Positions 35,778 to 44,400 of a DNA stretch of 64,000 nt are shown here, in pieces. The stretch is from an uncultured Prevotellaceae bacterium (GTDB taxonomy: Bacteria; Bacteroidota; Bacteroidia; Bacteroidales; Muribaculaceae). The DNA lies in NCBI GenBank assembly GCA_900318205.1, contig ONJS01000014.1, forward strand, positions 85,664 to 149,663. Reading direction: 5' to 3'. Position numbers and translations under genes: made by a program. The notes under the pieces are model-generated. The model worked only from the letters and a program-made list of their open reading frames with translations. It was not told the origin of the DNA and did no database searches. Positions within the stretch are counted from its first letter, which is position 1, and each line of letters opens with the position of its first letter.

Positions 35778-37628
35778 CTAATCCTTCTTCACCTTGGGGG
35801 TGGCAATAGTGTGGCGACTCGCCATGGCGCGACCCTGGGCCTGCAGGCCGGGGGAGTCACCGCGCAGGTAGCGCTGTATCATCAATGCCCCGATGGGCAC
35901 ACCGAAGGCGGCGCCGAAGCCCGCATTCTCGACATACACGCACACGGCGATTTTGGGGTCGTTCATCGGTGCAAATCCCATGAACACCGAGTGGTCACGA
36001 CCGTGCGGGTTCTGGGCTGTACCCGTCTTGCCGCACACGTCAAGTCCCGGAATATTGGCACGGGTGCAGGTTCCGCCCAGCACCGCCATGCGCATACCCT
36101 CGACAATGTCGTTGTAGTAGCGCTTGTCGATGTCGGTGTCGTGGCGTTCCAGGTTCTTCTTGAGCACGCCGACGCCCTCGATGTGCTTCACGACATGGGG
36201 CGTGATGTAGTAGCCGCGGTTGGCGATGGTGGCACTCAGGTTGGCGATTTGCAGCGGCGTGGCGAGGATTTCGCCTTGTCCGATGGCGTCGCTGATGATG
36301 GACTGTCCTGTCCACTTGCCCTTCTTGTGGAACTTGTCATAGAAGGCGGTGTTGGGGATAAATCCACGGCTCTCGCCCGGCATGTCCACGCCCAGTTTGT
36401 AGCCATAGCCCATCGACACCATGTGATTCTTCCAGACCTCAAAGGCCTTGCCCGTCGAGCCGTACTTCTTGCGGTTGTCCATCATGTGCTTGAAACCCCA
36501 GCAGAAGTAGGCATTGCAGGATGTCTGCAAGGCTGGTTTCAGCGAGATGGGGGAGCCGTGGCCGTGGCATCCCACACGCAAGCCGGCATTGACGTAACCG
36601 CGACGGCAGGGATACATCGTGCTCGTGGTGATGATGCCCTCGTCGAGGAAAATCAGACCCTGTGAGGGCTTGAAGGTGGAGCCTGGCGGATAAGCCGCCA
36701 TGATAGCGCGGTCGTAGAGGGGTTTGAGCCTGTTGTTCACCAGGTTGCTGTAGTTCTTGCCGCGTTCCTTACCCATGAGCAGCGCCGGGTCATAGGTCGG
36801 GCTGGATACCAGGGCGAGGATTTCGCCCGTCTTGGGCTCGATGCACACGATGGCTCCCACCTTGCCCTGCATGAGCATTTCGCCATAGGCCTGCAGCCCG
36901 ATGTCGATGCTCAACTTCAGGTTATTGCCGGCAACGGGCGCCACATCGTCGGCTCCGTCGTTGTAGCGCGTCTTGATCTTGCCAGTCGCGTCGCGAACGA
37001 GGATTTCCTTGCCCTTGACGCCGCGCAGCCACTTCTCATAGCTCTTCTCGATGCCCAGGTCGCCGGTGTAGTCGCCAGGACGGTAGTAGTTATCGTTCTC
37101 GATGTCGCGGGCGTTGACCTCGCGGATGTCTCCTAGCACATTGGCAGCGACGTGATAGTTGTATTGCCTGAGGATGCGCTGCACGACAAAGAAGCCCGGG
37201 AAGCGGTGCAGTTTCTCCTGCAGGCGGCCGTAGTCTTCGGGGGAGAGGTGGTTCATGAACACCTGCTGGGTGAACGCCGAGTAGTTGCGGCCTTTCTTCA
37301 TGTCCTGCAGGCGACGGTCAAATTCCTCGCGGCTGATTTGCAGCGTGTTGCAGAAGTCGATGGTGTCAAAGGGCAATACGTCCTTGGGGGTCATCATTAG
37401 GTCATACTCGGGCGAATTGAAGACCACCAGCGAGTCGTTGCGGTCATAGATGAGGCCGCGCGACGGATAGATGACCTTCTCCATAAAGGCATTGCTGTCG
37501 GCATGGGCTTTGTAGGTGTTGTCCAGCACCTGCAGCTGCACCAGGCGGATGATGTAGATGATGACAATCGCTACAATGAACCCGCCGATGACAAGTTTTC
37601 GCTTCTCGAGGTTATAGTCTTTTCTCAC
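35778..37628 (-). CDS. mrdA: Penicillin-binding protein 2 (elongation transpeptidase)
   Basis: PBP2 cross-links peptidoglycan during cell elongation together with RodA. The 616-residue protein has an N-terminal membrane anchor ('LVIGGFIVAIVIIYIIRLVQLQV'), a pedestal/dimerisation domain and a transpeptidase domain with all three motifs: SxxK in 'GSTFKPSQG' (catalytic Ser), SxN in 'TSCNAYF' and KTG in 'CGKTGTAQNP'. Its start overlaps the end of mreD by 17 nt, so translation is probably coupled. Confidence 0.96.
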   Translation of the reverse strand: MRKDYNLEKRKLVIGGFIVAIVIIYIIRLVQLQVLDNTYKAHADSNAFMEKVIYPSRGLIYDRNDSLVVFNSPEYDLMMTPKDVLPFDTIDFCNTLQISREEFDRRLQDMKKGRNYSAFTQQVFMNHLSPEDYGRLQEKLHRFPGFFVVQRILRQYNYHVAANVLGDIREVNARDIENDNYYRPGDYTGDLGIEKSYEKWLRGVKGKEILVRDATGKIKTRYNDGADDVAPVAGNNLKLSIDIGLQAYGEMLMQGKVGAIVCIEPKTGEILALVSSPTYDPALLMGKERGKNYSNLVNNRLKPLYDRAIMAAYPPGSTFKPSQGLIFLDEGIITTSTMYPCRRGYVNAGLRVGCHGHGSPISLKPALQTSCNAYFCWGFKHMMDNRKKYGSTGKAFEVWKNHMVSMGYGYKLGVDMPGESRGFIPNTAFYDKFHKKGKWTGQSIISDAIGQGEILATPLQIANLSATIANRGYYITPHVVKHIEGVGVLKKNLERHDTDIDKRYYNDIVEGMRMAVLGGTCTRANIPGLDVCGKTGTAQNPHGRDHSVFMGFAPMNDPKIAVCVYVENAGFGAAFGVPIGALMIQRYLRGDSPGLQAQGRAMASRHTIATPKVKKD

Positions 37629-38130
37629 GGCGTGTGCTCACTAAAGTGTCCAACCCAAAGATGAGGATAATCGACAGGATGCTGCTGCCGACGATGCGTG
37701 CAAGAGTGAGCAGGATGTCGTGCAGCGAGAAGGCCTGGATGAGGAAGATGAGTGAGCAATAGATGGTCACCAGCGTTGCCATGTACTTGAAATAATCACC
37801 GACACCCATGGAATCTACCGACGGGATGGGGATGTTCATATCGTTCTCGCGAGAGACGAACATGTTGAACACCGGTCGCCTTACCGCTGCCAGCATGGTG
37901 CAAGCCAGGGCGTTCATGCCGGGCGTGTTGTTGAAGATGTCGATAATCAGACCCGAGAAAAAGGCAATGGTCAGCACCCAGCCGCCGTGCAGGTTGACGG
38001 GCAACCTGAGGATAAGGTAGATGAACACCACGGGCATGGCGATATTGAACAGCACAATCTTGTTGCATACCAGCTGCACAACAACCAGTGCCAGAAACAG
38101 CACGATGAATTGTATTACGGTCTTGGTCAT
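37612..38130 (-). CDS. mreD: Rod-shape determining protein MreD
   Basis: A small membrane protein of the elongasome, 172 residues with five or six predicted helices ('VIQFIVLFLALVVVQLVC' at the start, 'IVGSSILSIILIFGLDTLV' at the end). Weak sequence conservation is normal for MreD; the identification leans on size, topology and position. It overlaps mreC by 4 nt and mrdA by 17 nt. Confidence 0.9.
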   Translation of the reverse strand: MTKTVIQFIVLFLALVVVQLVCNKIVLFNIAMPVVFIYLILRLPVNLHGGWVLTIAFFSGLIIDIFNNTPGMNALACTMLAAVRRPVFNMFVSRENDMNIPIPSVDSMGVGDYFKYMATLVTIYCSLIFLIQAFSLHDILLTLARIVGSSILSIILIFGLDTLVSTRREKRL

Positions 38131-39107
38131 GGCTGCTCTCCTCCTTGTTCGGGTTCAACGGGTTTGGTGGTGTTATCGGGGGCTTCGGTAGCCTTGGGAC
38201 TCTCGGGGTTCTCTGGCTTCTCGGCGTTCTTTCCGGGCTTGGAATTCTGGGGCTTGACGGGGTCACCGGGCAGCACGTCGATGATCTCGGGCTTGATTTC
38301 GGGACGCGTCTGGATGCTGGCGGCGGTGTCAATGCCTTGCTCGGCACGACGCAGGGCGTCGATCTGTTCCTTCATGCTGTTGGTGATGACACGCACGCTG
38401 CTCAGCTGGCTGAAGTTGGTCGTCAGCCTGATGCGCAACGACACGAAGCTGTCGCTCATGTCACGCGCCAGTCCCTCGACGGTACCCACGATGATTCCCT
38501 CGGGGAATACTGCCGAGTAGCCGCTGGTGACGATGGTGTCGCCCTTGTGGAAGGTGATGTGCTTGGGCAGCTCCTCGAGCACAGCAAAGCGGGGGCTCTT
38601 GCCGTCCCATACCAAGCTGCCGTAGAAACCGCTGCCGCGCAGTTTGCATGAAAGCCTCATGTGCGGGTTCAGCAGCGAGATGATGCGTGCAGCATGGGGT
38701 CCCACCACGTTGACAATACCCACGACGCCGTTCTGGTCGATGACGCCCATCTCGGGGCTCACGCCGTCGATGTGACCGCGGTCGATGGTAATGTAGTTGT
38801 TGGGCTGTGAGATGCTGTTGCTGATGACGTGTGCCATGACAAAGCTGTACTGCTGCAGTGCGGGCTGCCGTAACGAGTCGGGCCGTAGCAGTTCCAGGTC
38901 AGACATCTGCTCCCGTAGCTCAATCAGTTCCATCTCCAGCGCGGCGTTGCGTTCCTGCAGGCTCTCGTTGATGTCACGCAGGTGGAAATAGGACGTGACT
39001 CCATTGAACGCCTTATAGACCGCGGCGCTCACTCTGTTGGCCGAGGTCAGATAGACGCTCTGCTGGTAAGGATTATCCTTAAACAGCAGTACGAGGCTCA
39101 ATATCAC
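38127..39107 (-). CDS. mreC: Rod-shape determining protein MreC (start uncertain)
   Basis: MreC is the bitopic elongasome scaffold that links MreB to PBP2. It has the membrane helix, a coiled coil ('INESLQERNAALEMELIELREQM'), the beta domain ('NYITIDRGHIDGVSPEMGVID', 'GDTIVTSGYSAVFPEGIIVG') and a Pro/Glu/Lys-rich tail of about 60 residues. GTG 39107 is the only normal start codon, but it cuts the membrane helix. The frame continues upstream to TGA at 39179 and encodes 'FFVKHSAWFIFAIYV', which looks like the true MreC N-terminus. The only start-like codon there is CTG 39173 inside the AACTGAAA repeat. An ATG at 39153 would fit if one T were missing from a T5 run. Confidence 0.9.
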   Translation of the reverse strand: MILSLVLLFKDNPYQQSVYLTSANRVSAAVYKAFNGVTSYFHLRDINESLQERNAALEMELIELREQMSDLELLRPDSLRQPALQQYSFVMAHVISNSISQPNNYITIDRGHIDGVSPEMGVIDQNGVVGIVNVVGPHAARIISLLNPHMRLSCKLRGSGFYGSLVWDGKSPRFAVLEELPKHITFHKGDTIVTSGYSAVFPEGIIVGTVEGLARDMSDSFVSLRIRLTTNFSQLSSVRVITNSMKEQIDALRRAEQGIDTAASIQTRPEIKPEIIDVLPGDPVKPQNSKPGKNAEKPENPESPKATEAPDNTTKPVEPEQGGEQP

Positions 39108-39164
39108 ATAGATAGCGAAAATGAACCACGCACTGTGTTTGACGAAAAAGCATCGTGCCTTATT

Positions 39165-39243
39165 AGTTTTCAGTTGTCAGTTTTCAGTTGTCAGTTGAAT
39201 GCGGATGCGCTGTAAAACTGAAAACTGCAAAACTGAAAACTGC
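39165..39243. repeat. AACTGAAA repeat with inverted arms around GCGGATGC, between mreB and mreC
   Basis: Units CAGTTTTCAGTTGT on the left and AAAACTGAAAACTG on the right flank GCGGATGC (39201-39208), so the whole block can fold as a long imperfect hairpin. It occupies the entire mreB-mreC gap and reaches the mreC start region. Confidence 0.8.
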
Positions 39244-39245
39244 TA

Positions 39246-40268
39246 TTAACGCATGAGGAACTTGAAGTGCTTGATGTTCTTCAGTGCGATGCCGGTACCC
39301 TTGGCAACAGCGTGCAGGGGATCGTCGGCGACATGGAACTCGATGCCGATCTTGTCGGTCAGGCGACGGTCCAGACCACGCAGCAATGCACCACCACCAG
39401 TCAGGAAGATACCGTTGTGGACGATGTCCTGATACAGCTCGGGAGGCGTCTGCTCCAGGGCGCTGAGGACGGCAGCCTCGATCTTGGAGATGGATTTCTC
39501 GATGCAGTGGCACACCTCCTGATAGGTCACGGGCACCTCAAGGGGCAGGGAGTTCACCTGGTTGGGACCATGGATGATGAAGTCCTCGGGGGCATCGGGA
39601 CCCAGGTCGGTCAATGCTGAGCCGACGTTGATCTTGATAGCCTCGGCAGTGCGCTCACCGACGCGCACATTGTGGGCGCGGCGCATGTGCTCCTGGATGT
39701 CCTCGGTCAGGTCGTCACCAGCGGTGCGGATGCTCTTGTTGCTCACGATACCGCCCAGAGAGATAACGGCGATCTCGGTCGTACCGCCACCGATGTCAAC
39801 AATCATGTTGCCCTCGGGAGCCAGCACGTCAAGGCCGATACCCAATGCGGCAGCCATCGGTTCGTAAATCATATAGACGTCGCGGCCACCGGCATGTTCG
39901 CTGGAGTCGCGGACGGCGCGGATCTCAACCTCGGTCGAGCCTGAGGGGACGCATACGACCATGCGCAGCGAGGGAGAGAACCAGTGGTTCTTGGCACTCA
40001 CTTTCTTGATCATGCCGCGGATCATGTGCTCGGCGGCGTTGAAGTCGGCGATGACACCGTCGCTCAAGGGCCTGACGGTGCGGATGCCCTCATGGACCTT
40101 GCCGTGCATCTCGCGTGCACGCTCACCCACGGCGATGGGGCGTCCTGTCTTGGTCTCCAGGGCGACAACCGAAGGCTCGTCGATGACGATGCGGTCGTTA
40201 TGGATGATAATGGTGTTGGCTGTTCCTAAATCGACAGCGATTTCTTGTGTGAATGAAAACCATCCCAT
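39246..40268 (-). CDS. mreB: Rod-shape determining actin homologue MreB
   Basis: MreB is the bacterial actin that organises lateral wall synthesis. The 340-residue protein has the phosphate-binding motifs 'AVDLGTANTIIIH' and 'NMIVDIGGGTTEIAVISLGG', the adenosine motif 'IFLTGGGALLRGLDRRL', and the typical 'VVCVPSGSTEVEIRAVRDSSEHAG'. It is the first gene of the mre operon; a minus-strand -7 box TAATTTTG (40325-40318) lies 50 nt before the start. Confidence 0.97.
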   Translation of the reverse strand: MGWFSFTQEIAVDLGTANTIIIHNDRIVIDEPSVVALETKTGRPIAVGERAREMHGKVHEGIRTVRPLSDGVIADFNAAEHMIRGMIKKVSAKNHWFSPSLRMVVCVPSGSTEVEIRAVRDSSEHAGGRDVYMIYEPMAAALGIGLDVLAPEGNMIVDIGGGTTEIAVISLGGIVSNKSIRTAGDDLTEDIQEHMRRAHNVRVGERTAEAIKINVGSALTDLGPDAPEDFIIHGPNQVNSLPLEVPVTYQEVCHCIEKSISKIEAAVLSALEQTPPELYQDIVHNGIFLTGGGALLRGLDRRLTDKIGIEFHVADDPLHAVAKGTGIALKNIKHFKFLMR

Positions 40269-40429
40269 GATTGTTTACTTATGAATGCTTAATAATTTAC
40301 TCTCGTTTAATGGACTGCAAAATTACTCAAATCTCGCCAAATAGACGCTATAAAAATTGAATTAAAAAATAAAAAATATCGCCATCAGTAGTATCGACTG
40401 ATCAGCAGGATTTTACGTGATCGGCTCCA

Positions 40430-40831
40430 TCAAAGGGTTTCCTCAAGGGCCTCTACAGCATGGCGCACACAGTCCTCACAGGAGCACAACACGCCACGGC
40501 CGCTGCCCACGCCCTTCAGGTCCTTGCAGCGCGTGGCACCGCAGCGTTGTTCAAACTCTGCCCGCAGTTGGCTGGCCTGGGGATTCATGCGGCGGCCGTC
40601 ATATCGCAACATTCCTTGCGCCATCTGCGCACCGCACAGGGCACCACAGGTCTCGTCCATGCTGCCCATTCCGCTGCCGAAACAGGCTCCCATCGCCAAC
40701 AGTTTCTCCTCGGGCAGCCCCAGTTCGGGGGCAAAGGCCAGCAGTACTGCCTGGCAGCAGTTATACTCACGCTTGTACATCACCGCGCGCTCGCGGCGCG
40801 GCATTCCGTTCATCATTTCGTTCTGTTCCAT
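40430..40831 (-). CDS. C_GCAxxG_C_C family redox-type protein
   Basis: A 133-residue protein rich in cysteine, of the C_GCAxxG_C_C family (putative redox-active or metal-binding; function not known). Cysteines are ordered as in the family: 'YNCCQAVLLAF', 'GACFGSGMGSMDETCGALCGAQMAQGM' and 'CGATRCKDL...VLCSCEDCVRHAVEAL'. There is no signal peptide, so it is cytoplasmic. A minus-strand -7 box TACCTTTG (40870-40863) lies 32 nt before the start. It stands alone between mreB and a repeat region. Confidence 0.85.
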   Translation of the reverse strand: MEQNEMMNGMPRRERAVMYKREYNCCQAVLLAFAPELGLPEEKLLAMGACFGSGMGSMDETCGALCGAQMAQGMLRYDGRRMNPQASQLRAEFEQRCGATRCKDLKGVGSGRGVLCSCEDCVRHAVEALEETL

Positions 40832-40883
40832 GTTTATATATAATTAATGTGATAGTCTCCTGCAAAGGTAGTAAAAAGATTTT

Positions 40884-40990
40884 ATGCTCGCGCTGCTCGC
40901 AGTTTAGAGTTTAAGTCAAAGTCAACGGCTAGCGCCGTGGAGAAGGGATAATGTTTAATGTTTAATGAGGCATCCGCAATGTTGAGACGC
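40884..40990. repeat. Composite repeat: GCTCGC micro-ORF, TTTAATG repeats and GCATCCGC tag
   Basis: It contains ATGCTCGCGCTGCTCGCAG (40884-40902), TTTAGAG and TAATGTTTAATG short repeats, a small hairpin (CGGCTAGCGCCG) and GCATCCGC (40970-40977). The same parts recur at 43287-43365, 59394-59460 and 60351-60474. Confidence 0.75.
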
Positions 40991-41236
40991 AATATTTGTG
41001 CAAGCCGAACACGATGGTGCTTGCTGATGGCGGTCGTGATATACGCAAGATGAAGGTGGATGACTGGTTATGGGCGAAGAAAACAAGTACTACTGAAATT
41101 GGTAGTTTGTCACGCCTCAAACTACAAATAATTGTGTATTATAAAGGTCGGCTTACCGTAATTTGTTATTTTTGTCAGAGAAACGGAAAACAGATGAAAT
41201 CCCAAAAAAGTTTAACCTCAATAAAATGATGAGCTT
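40991..41236. other. Region upstream of the membrane-protein gene
   Basis: A 77-codon ORF (40996-41229) lacks a promoter and recognisable domains and is not called. A -7-like TATTTTTG (41167-41174) lies 63 nt before the next start and may be the promoter of the membrane-protein gene. Confidence 0.35.
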
Positions 41237-41740
41237 ATGTCTAGTGAAGCATCCAACAAACGAAAAGAAAAGGAGGCTACCGAGAACAGGCGCCGAACGA
41301 TAAACTATATTGTCGTTGCTGCATTGGCTGCCTTGATCGTTACGGTTCTTTTCCTGGTGTTTGGCCGTTCGGACAATAATTCCAACAATGGTCAATCGCC
41401 TTCAGGAACGACGACCGAACAGGTTACCAACCCCTCGTCAACAAATGGCACAGCCACTACTCCGTCAACAAACGGTACAACCACTGCTCCGTCAACAAAC
41501 GGTACAGCCACTACTCCGTCAACAACCGTGAACCGTCCTCCCGCGAAGGTCACCCGTCCGGCTAAGGGCAATACTATTAATCGCCCAACTTCGTCGGATA
41601 GCAAGCCTACTTATAATGGAAGGACTGACGTCCCCCACACGGAAAAAGGCGAGATCTTGAAGCAAATCGAGGCCGAGAAAGCCAAGGAGAAAGAGAACTC
41701 CAGCAATAAGCCGATTCGCAACGCAGCAAAGCGTCGCTAA
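41237..41740 (+). CDS. Single-pass membrane protein with Thr/Ser/Pro/Asn repeats
   Basis: A 167-residue protein of unknown function. The N-terminus is short, charged and probably cytoplasmic ('KRKEKEATENRRR'). It is followed by one transmembrane helix ('TINYIVVAALAALIVTVLFLVF', about residues 21-42), an extracytoplasmic low-complexity stretch with four near-identical 9-residue units of the STNGTATTP type, and a lysine/arginine-rich tail. The N-in topology and flexible region resemble a tether or cell-division-type linker, but no domain is recognised. The repeated DNA behind the 9-residue units makes copy-number variation likely. A strong terminator follows. Confidence 0.7.
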   Translation: MSSEASNKRKEKEATENRRRTINYIVVAALAALIVTVLFLVFGRSDNNSNNGQSPSGTTTEQVTNPSSTNGTATTPSTNGTTTAPSTNGTATTPSTTVNRPPAKVTRPAKGNTINRPTSSDSKPTYNGRTDVPHTEKGEILKQIEAEKAKEKENSSNKPIRNAAKRR

Positions 41741-41755
41741 ATCGGTTGTAGCACA

Positions 41756-41810
41756 GCATCTCCATGTCACGAGGGTCCTGACACTACCTGTGACATGGAG
41801 ATGCTTGTTG
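41756..41810 (+). terminator. Long-stem terminator after the membrane-protein gene
   Basis: GCATCTCCATGTCAC (41756-41770) pairs perfectly over 15 bp with GTGACATGGAGATGC (41790-41804), with a 19-nt loop and TTGTTG after it. Confidence 0.78.
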
Positions 41811-41905
41811 CACGGGCATTTTGATGCCATAATCTGGCGGGTTGTGGCAATAAGCGGGGCTGGTTCACGTTATATATAATGTAATATAGATATCAAGTGC
41901 GCACT

Positions 41906-43255
41906 ATGAATAAGAGAATCATCATGCTCATGGCGGCCGCGCTGGCTTTGTTGTCGGCGAGTGCCCAATTGGCGTTTACTGGTATAGGGCAATATCCCGT
42001 CATTGAGGTGACCCCCGATAAAACCACCGGTTTGGACAAGATATATGTGGTCTATAATACTCAAGGGGTGGGGATGACCTATACTTCTTCAACCGGTGAT
42101 AGGCCGACATGGACAAGTTATGACTCGCATAACTGGAATTATCCTGATACAGTCTCTGCTGCTTGGAATGGGCAGATGTCTACCTTATTGAGTCAGGATA
42201 TTTCCAACAAGGGATACAAGATTCAGGAGGGTAACGATTCTCCCTTTTACTTCTGGGTAGTCAATTATGCCGACTTCCCCATGGAACTGAATGACATGTC
42301 CTGCAACAATATGGAGCCATGCCACCTCCTCACGCTCAATATTGACGGCCATGCCGACGCCATCCCATTCTATACCATCAACGGTCACCGTCAGGTGCTG
42401 GACCGTGAAATAAAACTGACTTATAACACGCTAGTGTGGGACGACAGCACCCACTGGCAGGAAGCTGTAACTGTCGAGAGTTTTGCAGCGCTGGACCAAG
42501 GTGTCGAGATAACGCCGCCGTTGTGCAACACGGCATTCTTGCTTACGGGAGACCGCTTCCTGGAGGAGTGGGGTATCGGCGAAAGTGTTGAGGGTGATTA
42601 TTATTACACCCAGGCTGTGGACTGTAATACCACTGCTGTTCAAGAAGATCGTGGCAACAATAACGAGAAGGGCATTGAGAGCGGCCTGGGAGGTTCGGCT
42701 CCGGTCAATATCGTGTTTACCGGTTATCCAACCGATGCTGTGGTCTATCGTGTGTGGGAAATGGCTACAGATCAGGATTTTGAAAACGTCATCCTGCAAT
42801 ACAATCAGGATGAGGTGGATTACTCCTTTACTGAAGCCGGTACCTACTACATGCGCTATATGGTTGACAATGCATCCGGCACATGCCCGACCTATGGCGA
42901 GACCTACACGATTACCGTCAGCGAAAGTGAGTTGGTGTGCCCCAACATTTTCTCTCCTGGTTCAACCGAGGGTGTGAACGACATCTGGAAAGTCTCTTAC
43001 AAGTCGCTTGTGGAGTTCCACTGCTGGATCTTTAACCGCTGGGGAACCCTGGTGTGTGAATTCACTGATCCCGGCAGCGGTTGGGACGGTACCTATCACG
43101 GCAAACTCGTTGACACCGGCGTCTATTATTATGTCGTGACGGCTCTGGGCAGTGACGGCGTGAAATACAAGAAACGTGGCGACATCACCATCCTGCGTTA
43201 CAAGAAGGGTGCCAGCGGCACCTCGGGTAACGGCTCAGGTGGAGGAGGATATTAA
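41906..43255 (+). CDS. T9SS type B sorting-domain (gliding-motility C-terminal-like) protein
   Basis: A 449-residue exported protein. A signal peptide ('MNKRIIMLMAAALALLSASA') is followed by unrecognised beta-rich regions, and the C-terminus (about residues 345-430) is a type B T9SS sorting domain: 'CPNIFSPGSTEGVNDIWKVSYKSL' followed by 'FNRWGTLVCEF', 'GWDGTYHGKLVDTGVYYYVVTA' and 'KKRGDITIL'. Such domains direct secretion through T9SS across the outer membrane. A Gly/Ser tail of about 20 residues follows, which is unusual because the domain normally ends the protein. ATG 41906 is preferred over GTG 41897. The cargo function is unknown. Confidence 0.85.
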   Translation: MNKRIIMLMAAALALLSASAQLAFTGIGQYPVIEVTPDKTTGLDKIYVVYNTQGVGMTYTSSTGDRPTWTSYDSHNWNYPDTVSAAWNGQMSTLLSQDISNKGYKIQEGNDSPFYFWVVNYADFPMELNDMSCNNMEPCHLLTLNIDGHADAIPFYTINGHRQVLDREIKLTYNTLVWDDSTHWQEAVTVESFAALDQGVEITPPLCNTAFLLTGDRFLEEWGIGESVEGDYYYTQAVDCNTTAVQEDRGNNNEKGIESGLGGSAPVNIVFTGYPTDAVVYRVWEMATDQDFENVILQYNQDEVDYSFTEAGTYYMRYMVDNASGTCPTYGETYTITVSESELVCPNIFSPGSTEGVNDIWKVSYKSLVEFHCWIFNRWGTLVCEFTDPGSGWDGTYHGKLVDTGVYYYVVTALGSDGVKYKKRGDITILRYKKGASGTSGNGSGGGGY

Positions 43256-43284
43256 ACAAATTGCGGCTTTTGCCGCAATTTGTT
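43255..43284 (+). terminator. Hairpin after the T9SS cargo gene
   Basis: A perfect 13-bp stem (AACAAATTGCGGC/GCCGCAATTTGTT) with a TTTT loop starts at the stop codon; there is no strong T run, so termination efficiency is uncertain. Confidence 0.6.
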
Positions 43285-43368
43285 GATTAGTGATTAGTGA
43301 TTAGAGATTAGTGAGGCATCCGCGATTATGCTCGCGTTGCTCGCAGATTAGAGATTAGAGAGGAACGA
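43285..43368. repeat. Composite repeat: ATTAGTG repeats, GCATCCGC tag and GCTCGC micro-ORF
   Basis: Tandem ATTAGTG/ATTAGAG heptamers (43286-43314) are followed by GGCATCCGCG, then ATGCTCGCGTTGCTCGCAG (43328-43346) and further ATTAGAG units. It ends shortly before the start of the lytic transglycosylase gene and is nearly the same arrangement as at 59394-59460. Confidence 0.85.
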
Positions 43369-43375
43369 TCATTAC

Positions 43376-44341
43376 ATGAAGAAGATTATATTGATGGCTG
43401 TGTTGCTGGTGGCTTCTACTACGGTGGCACAGGCTCAACTCAAACGAGAGTACAGCAAGACGAGTACGGGTAACTCGTCTCCCGTGTTCAGTACAACGGC
43501 AAGTCCTGACATTCCCATGAGTATCAACTTTGCGGGCGAGACCGTGAGTTTTGACAGGCTGGATATGGCAGAGCGACTGGACCGGGAACTGACAAGCATT
43601 ATCTATGGCCAGACGACGACCGAACTTTGCTTCAAGCGCGCCAACCGCTATTTCCCTGCATTGGCCAAAATCCTCAAAGAGCAAGGTGTGCCTCTGGATT
43701 TCCTGTATCTTGCTGTGACCGAGAGTTCTATGGATTACAGCGCCTACTCCAGCGCCAAGGCTGCCGGCATGTGGCAACTCCTGGCTGGAACAGGACGTGA
43801 CTTCGGTCTGGAGGTCACCGACGAGGTAGACGAGCGCTATGACCCAGAAAAATCGACCGTTGCCGCTTGCAAGTATCTCAAGTCGGCCTATAAGAAATAT
43901 GGTCACTGGCCCACTGTTGCCGCCAGTTATAATGCTGGTATGCAGAAGATCAGCAATGAACTGTCCAAGCAACGCGTGGACAACACCTTTGACCTGTACC
44001 TGGTTCAAGAGACGTCGCGTTATGTGTTCCGCATCATGGCTTACAAGTTGCTGATGGAGTCGCCCAAGCGTTATGGCTACCGCTTCTCGCGCAAGAACCT
44101 GTGGCAACCAGTGGACTATACGACCGTTGATGTGACCGGCTCGGTCGCCAGTTGGATAGACTGGGCCAAGGACAAGGGCCTTACTTACGCCCAATTGCGG
44201 GAAGCCAACCCCTGGATCCGTTCCACCAAGTTGACAAACGCCTCGGGCAAGACCTACAAAGTGCGCATTCCCAAGAAGAGTGAGCTCTATCGCAGCAAGC
44301 GCACCTATAGCGTCTATAATAAGGACTGGGTCATCGATTAG
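43376..44341 (+). CDS. MltD-like lytic murein transglycosylase
   Basis: A 321-residue secreted transglycosylase that cleaves the glycan strands of peptidoglycan with formation of anhydro-muramic ends. It has a signal peptide (ending 'TVAQAQ') and an SLT domain (about residues 85-240) with catalytic Glu in 'LAVTESSMDYSAYSSAKAAGMWQLL' and the conserved 'VAASYNAGMQKI'. The C-terminal 50 residues ('NPWIRSTKLTNASGKTYKVRIP') look like a remnant of a LysM-type binding domain; full MltD proteins have one or more clear LysM repeats. The start follows a composite repeat directly. Confidence 0.9.
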   Translation: MKKIILMAVLLVASTTVAQAQLKREYSKTSTGNSSPVFSTTASPDIPMSINFAGETVSFDRLDMAERLDRELTSIIYGQTTTELCFKRANRYFPALAKILKEQGVPLDFLYLAVTESSMDYSAYSSAKAAGMWQLLAGTGRDFGLEVTDEVDERYDPEKSTVAACKYLKSAYKKYGHWPTVAASYNAGMQKISNELSKQRVDNTFDLYLVQETSRYVFRIMAYKLLMESPKRYGYRFSRKNLWQPVDYTTVDVTGSVASWIDWAKDKGLTYAQLREANPWIRSTKLTNASGKTYKVRIPKKSELYRSKRTYSVYNKDWVID

Positions 44342-44361
44342 AGTTAGGAGTTCTAGATTAT

Positions 44362-44400
44362 CTGACAACCGAAAACTGACAACTGAAAACTGAAAACTGA
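44362..44400 (+). repeat. AACTGAAA short tandem repeat before uvrA
   Basis: About five units (AACCGAAAACTGACAACTGAAAA pattern, 7-8 bp each) run directly into ATG 44401, exactly as before prmC. Confidence 0.75.

Noticed and set aside
40996-41229. 77-codon ORF before the membrane-protein gene
   Set aside because: Mixed, cysteine-scattered composition without a domain, no promoter before it, and its end lies in the likely leader of the next gene.
43355-44368. 337-codon antisense ORF opposite the MltD-like gene
   Set aside because: Shadow frame; the plus-strand protein has signal peptide and catalytic motifs.
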